NCBI GenBank assembly: GCA_015680685.1
Contig: MNCI01006048.1
Location: forward strand, 402,185-466,184
From: Gnetum montanum
Taxonomy: Eukaryota; Streptophyta; Gnetopsida; Gnetales; Gnetaceae
DNA length: 64,000 nucleotides
Direction: 5' to 3'
Shown here: piece after piece, positions 22,239 to 35,345 of the stretch
Layout of the letters: the number at the start of each line of letters is the position of its first letter
Position numbering within the stretch: the first letter of the stretch is position 1
Program-made: the position numbers and the translations under genes
The notes under the pieces: generated by a model
Seen by the model: the letters and a program-made list of their open reading frames with translations, nothing else
The model's database searches: none
What the model was told of the DNA's origin: nothing

Positions 22239-22250
22239 GCTCCGATACCA
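22239..22250 (-). other. Primer binding site of element H (initiator tRNA-Met type)
   Basis: The minus strand reads TGGTATCGGAGC, one base from the tRNA-iMet complement TGGTATCAGAGC. It lies 40 bases before the gag start, as expected for Ty1/copia. Confidence 0.85.
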
Positions 22251-23771
22251 CTTGTGGATCATTGAACTTAGAAGAGAGGGGACTAGGGGATGAATAAGTT
22301 TTCGAAATTAAAACTTAAAAAAACAAAGCACATACACACAAATTTATGTGGTTCCCCAACTTGGGTACACCACACTTAGAGGATAGATTGCAAGCACACC
22401 TCTAGACTTTGTTGCTCTTAAATTGTGATTGAAGGATCCACATCTTGTATAGCTTTCAAGCCTTGCTTCGAAGTGTTGTACCACAACACCAATCACTCAA
22501 CCCTGCAAGGTCCCATTAGGCTTGGAAATGTGGTTTCAAGATTTTCAAAACCTTTACAATTTTAAGCTTTGCACCAGAGTGTTGTATTGTAGCACAAAAA
22601 ACTCAATCCCATAGGATCTCATCAAGCTTAAGGAACTCAACCCCTCAAGGCAACAAGAACAAGAAATACAAGGAATGATTACAACTCAATTTGTTGATCC
22701 TTTCAAAGTTAGGTATATTAAAATTTACAAAGCCCAAATGATTAGACAATGAATAGCAACAAAGAATTCAATGGTTAAAAATGATTGTATAATGAATACA
22801 ATAATGCTTACATCTTTCTTGTGTCTAAGACGTCTCTCTGAATTTGGCTTCAAATCTAGGAAGATATCTTTGTTTCCTGAAAGAGATCTTTTTGAAGTCT
22901 CCATCCTAGAAGATGTCTTTGCTCAATGGAAGATGTCTTTCTACATTTGTTCTGCAATCTATAAAGACATCTTTGCCTCATGAAAGGCATATTTGGCTAG
23001 ATAAGGACGTCTTGCTATTTTTGAAGACATCTTTCTAGATTTTCTCTGAGTTCATTCCAAATCTATCAAGCTACTTGTTGCTTCTTAGAGATGTCTTTCT
23101 TCACTTTCTCTTGCATGATCAGAGATGAGTTCTTGTCTTGTAAGTACAACAGACAAGCAAACAAACTTTTTTTTCCATTTTTCTTAATGTTTTAACATAC
23201 CAAAATCATAAGGTCTAGATTACCTTCTTGTCCCACTTCACTTAGCACTTGTCACTTGTCTTTACTAGCTTTGCAACTCCATGTTGATAAAACCTCTAAT
23301 GTCTTGGTATAAATACCTTATGTCAAATTCGCAAAGGTCACCTTGAGAGACATGCCCACTATTACAATGCATCCTTTTGGATTTTAATTATAACTTTTCA
23401 TTTAAATTATTATTACAATAATTACATTACTTGTGATTAAGAGACACTATCTTTGTTATGAAGTGGCACCTTGGGAATGAAGACATGAAACTCAATGTCT
23501 GGTCAATAGAAAATGATGAAAAACATAGCATTTAGAGTTTCCTAGAATGCTTGAAAGTTTGAAAATAATAACCAATGATGTTTTTAGTATTTTATTAGCT
23601 AAGAAGGACCTCTAGAAGATTGGAATATCTTTTTGACATTTTTTATATTTTCTTAATAATCATTAAAACATACATTTTAGTTTTGGCCTTTCATTAAAAT
23701 TTTATTACCTTTGTTCGAGCAACATCATTCTTGGTCTTAGACCTTTTGGCTTCACTAACTTATTTGGATAT
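22251..23771 (-). repeat. 5' LTR region of element H (outer limit uncertain)
   Basis: By position this should hold the minus-strand 5' LTR upstream of the primer site. I could not fix its far end. Features: TTTATGTGGTTCCCCAACTT near 22350, a pair of related repeats around GTGTTGTA (22467 and 22580), the palindrome cluster at 22826-23100 and a palindromic GGTATAAATACC at 23309-23320. No gene is seen. Confidence 0.5.
22826..23100. repeat. AAAGACRTCTTT-like palindrome cluster in the copia LTR
   Basis: About ten degenerate copies (for example AAGATATCTTT 22861, AAGATGTCTTT 22929, AAAGACATCTTTG 22963, GAAGACATCTTTC 23022), irregularly spaced about 20-35 bases apart. The ACGT core of the perfect form resembles bZIP sites, but a role is inference. 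Confidence 0.7.
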
Positions 23772-24813
23772 TGATGAGTGGCGAGGTACCCCTACACTCA
23801 ACCATACGAATACGAGTGTGTACGCGAGATCCGGTCGAACTCCGCAGACTAAATGCCTTAACGCCACAAGAAACACTTGGGGTTAATCGTTCATTGTCTT
23901 CCCAGGCTTGCTTGTATGTGTCACGGTGTATGGTTAAGCAAGTCTGAGGTATGTGATTTTTTTGGTATTTTTCCGTTTATCTCCTAAGCTATGAGGGAAA
24001 GGGTTGAGAAACTAAGCTAACTCTAACTAATGTCCTAAGTCTAAATTAACTAGCGTCAACATCCGTTCCCACTTACCGGACACACCCTGAACTATGCAAC
24101 TGTGGCTACCAAATGCTAATCGTTACTGGGATCACCACACGTAACGCAAGTGCTCGAAGTGGTCGTACTGAGGTACCTATTTAGCCTAAGTGTGATAAGT
24201 AGCCGATTCCTTGGCTAGCCGTACACACCCATGGGTGCTCGTAGCCGAGTCGTACTTATCACACGTTCTAGCCTAGCGATGAGTAGCTGATTCCTTAACT
24301 AGCCGTACACATTGGACTACTACTAGGATTACCAAGCGGAGATCCTTGAATACACTACTGGGTTACCAAGCAGTCACAATGCTCATAGTTAAGTCGTACT
24401 CACGCGTTGCGACGAGTAGCCGATTCCTTGATTAGCCGTACACATCCGTAGATGCTCGTAATCAGTCGTACTCATGTGCACTAGGAAAGCAATAAATAAC
24501 AACAATAATTAAAACCATGTACTGCAAGGTTTATCCAATCAAGTTCATCTTTATTGCCATACACAACTTGTGTTCAGGTTACAAAGTTGCTCGAATAAAG
24601 AGCCGTTCACTCTAGGACTCCTACTGCGGGCACATGGGAAAAATTCTAGCTCTGGAGGGATCAAACTGCCAAAGCTTCGCTACTTCTAGCCAGGATTGCG
24701 AAATGAAGGGAGTGCCACCTCTTATTTATAGATATGGTGGCGGACCGCGATATCGCGTACGTGATATCGCATGGGATGCGATATCGTGGCACAGTGCATG
24801 TCGCGTCTCATCA
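23772..24813 (-). repeat. Solo LTR of the Athila/Tat-like family
   Basis: Minus-strand LTR of 1042 bases starting TGATGAGACGCG and ending GCCACTCATCA, flanked by GATAT (23767-23771) and AATAT (24814-24818), a target duplication with one mismatch. It keeps U3 with three GATATC palindromes (24750-24795), a TATA box (CTATAAATAAG) and the polyadenylation region. There is no internal sequence, so it arose by LTR-LTR recombination. Confidence 0.9.
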
Positions 24814-26014
24814 AATATATGTATTTTTATCATTTAAGGATTGGATTTGTTATTTTGGACATTATATTTGATATTTGAACATTTGGCTTCAAATTCGAAT
24901 TTCGGATTAGTAATGCCAACAACCTTTGCAATGACTATGCGATTTGTCAAGTCAGTAGTCAATTGAATACTTATGTAGTCAATTAGATTAGTAACTATCA
25001 TTATTTTTGCAATGATTATGTAGCTAATTAGGTTATTAGTAAGCTAAGTACTTATGCAATTATTCAATTTAGTAAGTTTCATTTATTTAAATTTGAATTT
25101 TGTTTGGGCTTAATGGGTGGTGGTGGAGTCTTTAATTCAATTATTTACATTGAATACTTAATTTGGCTTTTGGATAACAATTTGATTATTATTTGCTTAT
25201 TTGATATCATCTTTGGATGCTTTTATTTTTGGATGCTAACTCTTTGTTATAGCTACCCCTTTGTACATAACTATCTTACTATTTGTTTCCTTCAACCAAA
25301 TCCATAAGGGAGTATTTTGTAGCTTATTTATCCTACTTAATCTTAGGTTTGATTCCCTTTGCATTGGTGTGTCTTTTAGGTGCTTCAGTTAGTTGTGACA
25401 AGGAGGAATTATATGGAGAAGCTAATAATTATATTTTAGTTTTAGATCATTATCATTCTGTTTCTAGTTATCAATTATTTTCTTTTTAATGTTTAGTTGG
25501 GATTTTTGTACTATGTAACTTCTATGAGGATTTATATTTATATTTGTATTTGGTGTAGGTCTAACTTGGATCTAAACTTTATTTATGCAATGTTGGCTAT
25601 TTTTCCATTATTAATATTTAATAGCTTTTGCTAATGTTAGAGATCAATGCTTGTGATGCATTTTTGTATTATATAATTTTTATGATAATTTCTATACTTA
25701 TATTCCACTATATTTCTTGACATTTATTAATGATATTTTTGGCTTAGGTAATAAGGCTATGAATTTTTTTATGAGTGAATAGGTTACATTTTGAACACAT
25801 GGGCCTATTATCACGATTTTAAAAACATTTTTATCTTTTTTCTTACTATTTTTCTTTCTCCTATACATTTTTTTATACATGCCTATTACTTTGCCTATTA
25901 TATTTTCTTAGTATTCATCATTTTTATTAAGAAATGATTTTTGATTTTTCAGTATATTTTTTTGTTCATTAAGCAATACCTTTCTAGCCTAAACTTGGTT
26001 AGTGAGGTGTTACA
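24814..26014 (-). repeat. Probable 3' LTR of element F
   Basis: On the minus strand a sequence starting TGTAACACC (plus GGTGTTACA, 26006-26014) follows the integrase relic directly. TGTAACACC is a common start for chromovirus LTRs. The other end is not resolved, and no matching 5' LTR was confirmed. AT-rich, no gene. Confidence 0.4.
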
Positions 26015-26420
26015 ATAATCTTCTATAGTACTCCTTACAATCACACTATTTATACAACATACAAATGAGAATTCCTCTCCATAGTAATTGTAGCTTGAGT
26101 AGCAAGGAAATGAGTAGACTTCATTAATAAATCCACAACTATATAGAGAGCATCATGATGACTCTAATTCTATGTTAAGCCAATAATGAAATCCATATTA
26201 AATTTTTCTTACTTCCACTGGGAAATATCATGGGAATGCAAACAATCATCAATAACTTGATGTTCTATCCTCATCTACTGACAAACTAGACAATAAAAAA
26301 CATACACACCTACATCCTTCTTTATGTTGAGTTACTAGTACATGCATCTCAAACTTTGATACCTCTTCTAACTACATAGATGCAATTGATATCTACTCAT
26401 GTGTATTTCATCCATAGTTT
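26015..26420 (-). pseudogene. Integrase, element F
   Basis: The minus strand reads NIKKDVGVYVFYCLVCQ then, after a stop, MRIEHQ, a counterpart of the zinc-binding region, followed by FNMDFIIGLT with the first core Asp and VVDLLMKSTHFLATQ. The remaining core with the second Asp and the Glu is missing; the LTR-like start follows. Non-functional. Confidence 0.7.
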
Positions 26421-26739
26421 AGGATCACAATGCTACTTGAATAGACACTTGATCATCTCTTCATAACACCTCCTCATTGTCTATTGTTACTAGCCTACCA
26501 AATGTAGCCTAATGTTGTAGATCTATACATCAAATATTTTGTTGCTACTACTTCCAAAGTATGTCATGCATATCATAGTAAATAATAAAATTGTAAAGTT
26601 TATTAGTCACTTGACTCAATGCATTTACTACCTGATTACTCTTATCATGTTTATATTTCATAGTGAAGTTAAATTTAGCTAACAACTTCATCTATTTACA
26701 CTATTATAGATTCAACTATGGCTGGCTCATAAGATACTA

Positions 26740-27770
26740 GAGTCTCTTATGATTAGTTATATAGTCACTTACTCTCCATAAAGAAAATGCCACGAAATAT
26801 TCAAATCATGTATTGGATTATGAGTTACATGAGGCCTCAATCGGCAAGAAGCTTATGCCATTATGTACTCATCTTGCATTAGTGCATAACCAAATCCATT
26901 AGTAGAGGTATTTGTGCACATATTACATGGGTGTTCTAGAGTGAGATTTATTAGCATGGGAGCAATGACTAATCTACAATTAAGCTCATCAAAGCTTGGT
27001 TAAAAAGCAAATATTCCTATAAAGCTGGTCTCCTTCCTTAATAATTAAGTCAAAGGAGATACTATTCTAAAAACATACTTGAAAATTACACAATAGTAAC
27101 TTTCTAACCCCAAAAAATGTTAGATCTCTACAATCAAATATAGAATAGATTAATCTCATTCCAATGAAATCTTTGCTAGATTCATTGAAATACCTACTTT
27201 AGATACCATAAGTCCTATAAATTAGATCTTTAAATCATAAAAGAAATATTTGGACAACTAAGCATATAGTTTATACTCTCTCAAAATTTACAATATTATC
27301 TATAAGTGGTTTGCATGTGACTACTTATTGGAAGAATATACCAAAATATCATGTTTAAGCACAATCATAAACTAATTTAAGAATGATCATAACACACTAT
27401 TCATAAGGTGCATGAAGACAACTAGTACATTTGTCAATCCAAGGAAAAGCACTAAGAATTTGTAATTATCATAATGAATATTAAATGTAGTCTTTGGTAT
27501 ATCCTACTCATGAACTCACATTTGATAATATTCTAACTTGAGATCTATCTTTGAAAACACATGAACTCTATGAAGTTAATTAAAAAAGTCATCAATGCAT
27601 TAAAAAAGTACTTATTCTTCATCGTTAGCTAGTTCAGCTACCTATAATCTATCCAAAATTGTAAGCTTCCATTCTTCTTCCTAGCAAATATCATTGGAGC
27701 ATCCCATGAGAAATAACTTAGATGAATGAAAACTCTATCCATCAACTCCTATGTTTGGATATTTAACTTT
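26740..27770 (-). pseudogene. Reverse transcriptase and RNase H, element F
   Basis: The RT start near 27740 reads GAPMIFARKKNGSLQFWIDY and then KNKYFF, with later RT blocks readable in shifted frames to about 27400. RNase H near 26960-26780 reads NGFGYALMQDEYIMA then ASCRLRPHVTHNPIHDLNI. These correspond to plant chromovirus RT and RNase H blocks. Several stops and frameshifts. The FxDD-type catalytic box was not located with certainty. Confidence 0.7.
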
Positions 27771-28589
27771 TCTAGCTCTATTAGAGACACTTAGTGTGGA
27801 TTCTTAAAAATAGATTTAATACTTGGATTGAGCTCAATCTTAAACTCAAGCTCTCTCTTAGGTGGAAAACTTAGCAACTTAGTATGAAACACATTTAAAA
27901 ACTCCTAGACTATTGAAATTTGATCAATTTTCACAATATCCTTATGGTACACTAAAGCCACATAATTGCTATGTTCCTTATGAAGCATGCTACAAAATAT
28001 ATAAGAGGAATTTATATCTAACCACATAGACCTTGGATGGGTATTAACCTCTAATTACACACCCTCATATATCTATAATCTAAAAAATACTACTAAATTA
28101 TGATCATCATTTCATTTCTAAGATCATATCATACTCTCTAACATCCATAATATGTAGATCATTAACTCATTGTATTTCCTTTACCTATACAAAATACCAT
28201 TACATATCTAATTAATTTAGGTTTCATGGCCTCTAGCAAAGAGCATCAACAGTCCAAAATATAGAGCATAATATGAAAGAGCTAACTAATGTTTAATGCT
28301 AGGTTCTATGAATGAATGAATAGCATCAAGATAAAATAATATCGATATATGAAGGTTAGATATTGTACCTTCTATCTCTGTCACTATGTAATGCTACATA
28401 TTTAAGGGTTTCTCCATTAAAGTGTACACCTAACCTTAGGCTCTCTATTCTACTTCATTAGTTTAGCTAGTGGATACTCTATATCCACCTATAATAGATA
28501 GTTTCTATTCATGATATTTTCCTTTTCTATTATCATTCACCTACTTCAAGTAATCTCTAGCCCAATGTATTAACTATCCATAAGAGAAA

Positions 28590-29230
28590 TAGTTCAAGTA
28601 ATTCCTCTAAATATGCTTGAACTAATCATATTTATAACACACTAGTAGAAATTTGTACCTAGCATGAGGTATAGTTTCACTTGTTTGGTAATACTCTTTA
28701 CCACTATCTTATTCATGTACTTGCTTGAAGGTGCCATGGCTATCTCTAGATAGTACTCCTCTCTTCTATTCCTATCTTTTATTACATTTTTTTGCGTTCT
28801 CTTGATAGATCCTCTTTGAATCCTTAGCTACACCTCTAGCCTCATCATATGAGATTAATTAAAGAGATAAGATATGATCATTCAATGAAGGCATGAGTTC
28901 TCTAATAAACTTGTTCATCTTAATCTTGACATCCATTTGCATATGCAAAACATAGTTGCTAAACTTAGAGAAATTGACATCATACTTTACCATAAACCAA
29001 ATTTTCTAATATAATCTATAAAATTCAACCTCCTTGGCTTTGACATATTAGATGAAAATATATCTAGCATTAAATGATATCAAGAAGTCATCTGATGATA
29101 CCTCATATTCAACCTAGACCTTGTTTTACTCAATTATCCATCAATATTTAGCAATGCTAGCTAACTAATAAACTACCAATTTGATATACTATGCTAAATT
29201 TCAACTCATCATATCAAAGGCTTGAACTTC
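28590..29230 (-). pseudogene. Gag with degraded zinc knuckle, element F
   Basis: The minus strand near 29110-28860 reads FLISFNARYIFI, AKEVEFYRLY and MNKFIRELMPSLNDHI, a retrotransposon gag (PF03732-like) pattern. Near 28640 a knuckle CYKY-D-x-FKH is visible with cysteines changed to Tyr. Non-functional. Confidence 0.55.
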
Positions 29231-29919
29231 TCTAACCACTTAGTTTCTATAGTAAGATGCTTAATCCCTATAAATGTAAAAGATCCCAACTTACAAAATT
29301 ACTTTATTAACTCCTTAATAATAGGTTATTTGATTGGACCTCCACCACTATCACTCTTCATCTTCTTGATAATTAGAGAAAGAATTACACCTACTGCATA
29401 TTGCTATAAGCACTATAATACCTATTTGGAAACCTATATGTAGTTTTCCCTAGAGTTAGTTCTTTTGGTATATGATGGCTACTTTAGCTATGCTTGTGAG
29501 TTATTAGTATCATGGACCCTATCCAAACTAGATCCACACCTACCTAACATTTTTATCTCTTGAAATAAAAAAAGGTAAGTATAAAAAATATCCTATACGA
29601 TCAAAGTAATCCACTTTGATAGCATTATGAAATACCCTGAAAGTCGCTTCCAAGTCAAGCTAAGGATGGAGCTACTTAATGAGGGATAAATAAAAAGATG
29701 ATAGCTTATATAATAATCACTCAAATAAAATTATATAATGTAGCACACAAGTCTTGTTAGTTAAGTTGGAGTTAGTCTATATCACTTCTATAATTTTTAC
29801 CACAAACTCTATCCCATTTTTTATAACTAAAGGATGAGTGTTTAGTTAGTTGTTGGAGTATGATGCTCAGTGATATTGCTATTTCAAAAGGGCTTCATCA
29901 TCATATCACCATTGTCTAA

Positions 29920-29932
29920 GCCAATGATACAA
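29920..29932 (-). other. Possible primer binding site of element F
   Basis: The minus strand reads TTGTATCATTGGC, loosely like the tRNA-Met site TTGGTATCAGAGC, and sits upstream of gag in the right orientation. Weak. Confidence 0.35.
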
Positions 29933-29940
29933 CATTATGA

Positions 29941-31453
29941 ATACAATGTTGCAATCATAGTAAATTCTTATAAATATGGTTCATCTAATAGGTTTAAGAC
30001 ATCATTTGGTTAGTAGCATAGTATAACTCTTCAGTTTGTTTTCATTGTCTAGTAACAGTTAGCAGGTACCTACAATGTAAATTTAAATTAATTGAATGAT
30101 GTCTTATTTGAGTGGCATTATACCTAGAGACAATACATGATCACAAATAAAATCAAGATTGATTCATATTCATTATACCACTTTAACTTAACATAGAATT
30201 TACTTTTAATGTAATTTATTTCCATGCAATTCATTCGATATTTACATTTTCCTTTCATAGAATTCAGTGGAATAAACACAACTAGTTTTAATTATAAACA
30301 TGTATTCACATAGTAAGCCCAGTAGTGCTATTACTTAGTTTGTACAATAGCATAATACATAGTAATCCCATGAATGAAAACATAACTTCAAGATATGTAC
30401 AATAAGCTGGGAATAGACATTCATTGTCATAGGCATGTTTAACATTTACTTTAAGCTAAACTTAACCATATATAACTAGAAAGATAGTGACATACGATCC
30501 CACATTTAACTATCTAATTACCATGCTAGTCCCATTCATGAATTATGATGTGGTCTCTTTTAATGCTTGTAGATCTTATTGTTGGACATTGGAAACATTC
30601 TTGTCACTCATCAAAAATAATATAAATTATTAATATACTAATTATTCTAGATGAAGTATCATAAGTTTACTACCTCTGAATATAGAAATAACTATAAGGT
30701 TGATACTAACTAGAAACCAACCATCAATAATTGTTTGCTTGGAAATCTCACCTATCTAGACTAGAATCAATAATAAATGTTACATGTTGGGTTGCATTAT
30801 GGCTAACATCAATCCTATAGCTATCCTAAATTCCTAGCTCCTCACTATCAGCTATGACTCCAATCACAAGGTTTGGTTGATTCCATGATACTAGGTAGTA
30901 CATCACTACATTGATAGAATCCTTCATTACTTAACTTACCATGACTTAACCTACCATTACCATATTAATTTCTTGGTCCAAATTAATGTTAACTAACAAG
31001 AATTATTAATAAAACCTAAGACTCATCTTCCTAGCTCTTCAATATCACATATACATTTGCAATGCCCAACTAGATACTTTTGCCATTAATGTCATTACCA
31101 TCAAATTTGAATAATATTGAACTACTTTGAAAAATGCATTTTTTAAGCTATTACAACCCTTAGATTCATTATGACTTGAATTCACAATGTACATAGAATT
31201 TCATGTGTTGGTTATGTAAGGTCATAACAAACTTTATAACTTAAGATGAAGGAACAAAATTCACCAAAACTTGTTGCTATGACCCTTAGATAAAGAAAGA
31301 TGCCAAAAATGCTAGGATGAAGACAAGAAGGTAAAAAAATATGTAAGAAAGAAATAATACTAGGTTATAATAAAATTCTTACAAATCAAACATTATATCA
31401 TTAATGAAAAAGAGGAACCAACAATTCAAATTTGAAAAATAGCATAAGGAAAT
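29941..31453. other. Unassigned AT-rich region upstream of element F
   Basis: Expected to contain the 5' LTR of element F by position, but I could not match it to 24814-26014. No ORF with homology. Confidence 0.4.
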
Positions 31454-32766
31454 TGTAACACCTTGGTGTTTTTGGAACCTACGATCTTTGTTTAGCTATT
31501 TATTTTCTTATACTTGGTTCTTAAGAATAAGGATATATTTAAATATATATTATGTTAATAATGTAAAGTGTGATTTATTAGTTGCGTATGCTAGTGTATT
31601 CTAATACCACTTCTTTTCTACGCATGTTGAGATTAGAGCTTGAGATATCTTGGCCGAAATGATATTTTTTATTACATCTTAAGGTTTGAACCCTTGACTC
31701 ATTGGTTACATGTGATACATTGGTATTGTTATTCCTTTATCATTTTTATTCTTTTATTTAGATTTATTTTTTGATTGTCTCACTAACTCTTGTTGCTTTT
31801 AAGTGTGCACAGATTGGAAGAGTTGTGGTGGCCCATTGTTAGTATTTTACATATGTTTATTTTATTTTAATTTATAGGTGTATGTTATATTTTTGGAATA
31901 ATGTAAGAATATGATAAAAAAAACATGTTAAATAGAAATGTGAGGTTTATTCTAGCTATTCTCTTATTTTATCTTGAAACACAGTCTTGGATATGTGAGC
32001 TTATTCTAATTTTTTCTAGGTAACTTAAACCCTTTGCTTGACCATTTAAACACTCTTACGAAAGCATGCGACTTGATATTTAAGTTACATAATTATTATT
32101 GAAATTTTCCAAAGTATACTTGTTATGCCTATAAATACTTGGCAATATTGGTGATGAGCACTTCTATATTTGGATTAATTATGTCATTGGTTCAACACCT
32201 CATCCATGACTCACTTGAACATCGTACTCATGGAGGTAAGCCTAGGTGATTCAAGTACCGAGAAGAAATGGTGAATGCAAGAGTTTATTGCCACTTCCAT
32301 TGACATCCCAAATTCTCACTTGATTGGTATGTATCATCTATCGATAATTGGTACATCCAAAAAACATGATTGCTTTCTAACATAAAGCAAAAATATGCAA
32401 GAACTCTAACTTCTTTTTTATTAAAATGAAATGATATATGTACAAACTTTGCAGGATTGAATTATACAAAGATAATGAGAAAAGGTATGTACATGGATGA
32501 GACCCCTTACCTTAATCTAGTGCTAAGAAAAGGTTCCCAACACTACTCATACAAATGAAATAAGAACAATAATATAGGAATAAAAAAAGAGAAGTGGGAA
32601 AAATTGGCAATTATCTTAAGGGAATGAGCAATTGGGCAGTAGGGAAACATAGATCTTAGACTATCCTCTTCAACTATTAGGAAGAATAAAGTCCAATACC
32701 TTAATTTATATAAAATATGAATACATTTATTGGAGAGATAGGGGCCATCAATAGACCTTAAAAGCT

Positions 32767-32886
32767 TTCACCTACTATGTAGGTGACTTCAAACTCTTCA
32801 CCTATTTAGTAGGGAGCTTCCCAAGTCCTTATTTATCAGGTAGGTGGTTCTAGACTCTTCATCTACTTGGTAGGTAACTTCCAAGG
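32767..32886. repeat. About 30-bp imperfect tandem repeats with CACCTAC/GTAGGTG hairpins
   Basis: Four diverged units, each centred on a form of CACCTACTATGTAGGTG (perfect palindromic arms in unit 1, 32770-32786) and followed by CTTC and AGTCCT- or AAACTCT-like spacers. Confidence 0.65.
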
Positions 32887-33597
32887 CATTCATGTTGTAG
32901 TTCTCCTTCAAACTTCACATGCTAGTGGTAGGTGCAAATCATTTCTTCTTGTATGATAGATTTGATGGGTGCTCTTCATGGCCAAATTTATCTAGCCATA
33001 ACTTTCATCTCTGAAATCCATTTTATGTAAAATAGGGATCAAGATCAATTAATTTGAATGTTTTGTACATGATGGTATAGTTAAATGTTTTATTTGAGAT
33101 CATTTAATCCTAATTTTTGGTCGTATAAATAAGATATACAAAAATATTATTAATGAGATAGAAATATAGATGATAACAATTGACTAAAATATACTTAATA
33201 ATGATTTAATATAAAGAAAAATAAAAACTATTTATTAAGAAATATGACTACTTTAGGTGCTTACCATAGAATCCAATTAGCATTTTTCCAATTCCTTGTA
33301 AAAATAATGTAAAAGAAATAATAAATACCGAAAACTTGTAAAATATTTTTCATGGAGAAACTGAAGTACTTGGAGGAAAACCTCTATCATTGGTCTTTAT
33401 TGGTCATATATCGAGTAAAAAACCATGAAAATCTTATTATGATTTGTAAAATTACTCTTTTCTCTTCTTTCTTTTTAATGCATTAAGCAACCATCTTGTT
33501 AATCTTGAAGTCATTGCATTAGATGAATCTCTTTAAAACTGGTAACAAGTAATAGGAATTCATTGGAAACATTCAGTTGTATCTAATTTGAATTAAT

Positions 33598-33680
33598 TTT
33601 ATTTATTTATTATATATTATATATAAATATTAATATAAATATATTTTATTTTTTATTTTTATTTTTAGTTTATTTTATTT
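33598..33680. repeat. AT/ATTT low-complexity tract
   Basis: Almost pure A/T with TATTTATTTAT, ATATATTATATATAA and TTTTATTTTTATTTTTA runs. Confidence 0.9.
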
Positions 33681-34869
33681 ATGATCTATATTGGAAATCA
33701 TTCTAGACTTATTAAGTATTGACGTATACCAAGTTGACTTCTAGCAAATTCTCCTATTTAGTAGCTAGGCTACTAAAATTTTTGGAGGCATCCCATTCAT
33801 GTTCAAATTGATAGCCTAGCATAACTCACAAGCAATAATATTATAAAATTTTAACAATGACTTTCCTAATTTAACTATATAACATGTTAGGTGTATCATT
33901 CCATGCATCCCCCTTAAACTAAAAACATGCTTACAACATTTTCAAGATAATAATAAGAAATGAGACAACATAATAGAATGGATAAAGAACTAACAAACTA
34001 AGCAATGGTTACCATATAAGTAATCAACCTATCCCATAGAAAAAGAATAATAATTCAAAGTCAAGTAGAATAGAGTATAGGATTTAGAAAATTAGCTTCC
34101 TCAAATTGCAAATACCTAAAGTACATAAAATGTCATACAAGAAGATGAATGCATATAAATCAATAGGTCAAGAAAAGTAAATAGAAAGTCTCTTTTTATT
34201 TATATATAAATTTTTTCTATTATTAATTTTTTTCATGTATTATACTCTTGTTTTTTATGAGATCAACAATGCTTAAGATGTCCTAGTGCTACTAGAATCC
34301 AAATCACTAAGAAGCTTATTGCATTGCTAATCAGCATAGTCCAATAGAAAACTTTGCCTATGGTGCACATTACTTTACACGCTGGAATTCCAACATGAGT
34401 ATTGGCCTCTTAGCTACATTGCCAATGAATAGGGTCATGTAGGAAACTTTGTCCATGGTGGAGTTCAACCCTTATGTACGTGCCTTCGTTTTTTAGATAA
34501 TGATTTAAATGGCATCATAGTAGACCAATCATTTGTCATTGCTTTGTTAACCTTCAATTTATTTTAGTTAAATAAAATTTTGGGCATAGAAATAGATATG
34601 ATATATGGCCTAAAGATCCATGTGGCATTATTATCATTTCATGTCAAGGTATAGACTTAGGTAAGATTCATATACTATAATCTTGCAGAAATTTGAATAT
34701 AAAGAGAGAATGGGAGTTGATTAGAGAAGTAGGAAATACTAGAAATAGGGTTAGATAATATTCCTTGTGTTGCCATGGCTAGTAGTTAGTAAGTTATCCA
34801 ACCTATTGTATTATTTGGTAGGATGGAGACTAGGACTAAGATTGAGATTGAATTAGAACTTAAATCTAA

Positions 34870-35345
34870 AATTTTATTTTATAAGGTCACCTTTAAGTCT
34901 ACCTTCTTAACTAGGGGTCACACATTTTAGGTTCTTTTGACACCTAAAGCTTTATAATTAGATCTTATATAATGTAGTAGGATTCATGAAACATAATCAT
35001 GTTGATAGTTGGACGATTTGGATCATCATCTAGTATTTAGGGATATATAGTTAGAGTTCAATTTCAAGTTGTTCACATGTCATCTATAACTTAAGTCTTT
35101 GACCATTAACTAGAAAAATGGACCCACTATCTTCTAATGTTGCGATTTTAACAATACCATTAGGATAGGCTTCAAGAATCTAATATGGACCTTCCCATTT
35201 AGAAACTAATTTCCCTAGAAATGTATGAAGTCACATATTATAAAGTAAGACCTTATCATCCTTGTTAAAATTTTTCTTCATTATATGAGCATCATGAAGA
35301 AATATTTTTGCTTTTTAATAATACGTTTCTTAATAATTACCTCAT
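34870..35345 (-). pseudogene. Integrase C-terminus of an older Ty3/gypsy element (J), split by element C
   Basis: The minus strand, in one frame with stops, gives KAKIFLHDAHIMKKNF, DDKVLLYNM, KLVSKWEGPY, EAYPNGIVKI and LVNGQRLKL. This is the standard C-terminal integrase tail of plant non-chromovirus Ty3/gypsy elements. Its upstream half lies at 42334-43105, separated by the insertion of element C. Duplicated at 59480-59952. Confidence 0.85.

Larger units (their letters stand above)
26015..29940 (-). mobile_element. Element F: chromovirus-like Ty3/gypsy relic
   Basis: Minus-strand order from high to low coordinates: decayed tRNA-Met-like primer site (about 29920), gag, zinc knuckle, RT, RNase H, integrase, presumed LTR start. 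Every domain is recognisable only by stitching frames across many stops, so it is the oldest element in the window. The sequence resembles plant chromoviruses rather than the Athila/Tat-like family. Segments between the domains carry no separate gene. Confidence 0.75.
31454..34769. other. Unassigned AT-rich region; possible LTR start at 31454
   Basis: TGTAACACC at 31454-31462, in the plus orientation, could start another LTR. No coding match was found. It includes the 30-base hairpin repeats (32767-32886) and AT-rich low complexity at 33598-33680. Confidence 0.4.

Noticed and set aside
24634-24837. Plus-strand 67-codon frame
   Set aside because: Lies across the solo LTR and its target site; chance.
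30778-30800. TGTTACATG as the 5' LTR start of element F
   Set aside because: Sequence beyond the first few bases does not match the 26014 LTR start.
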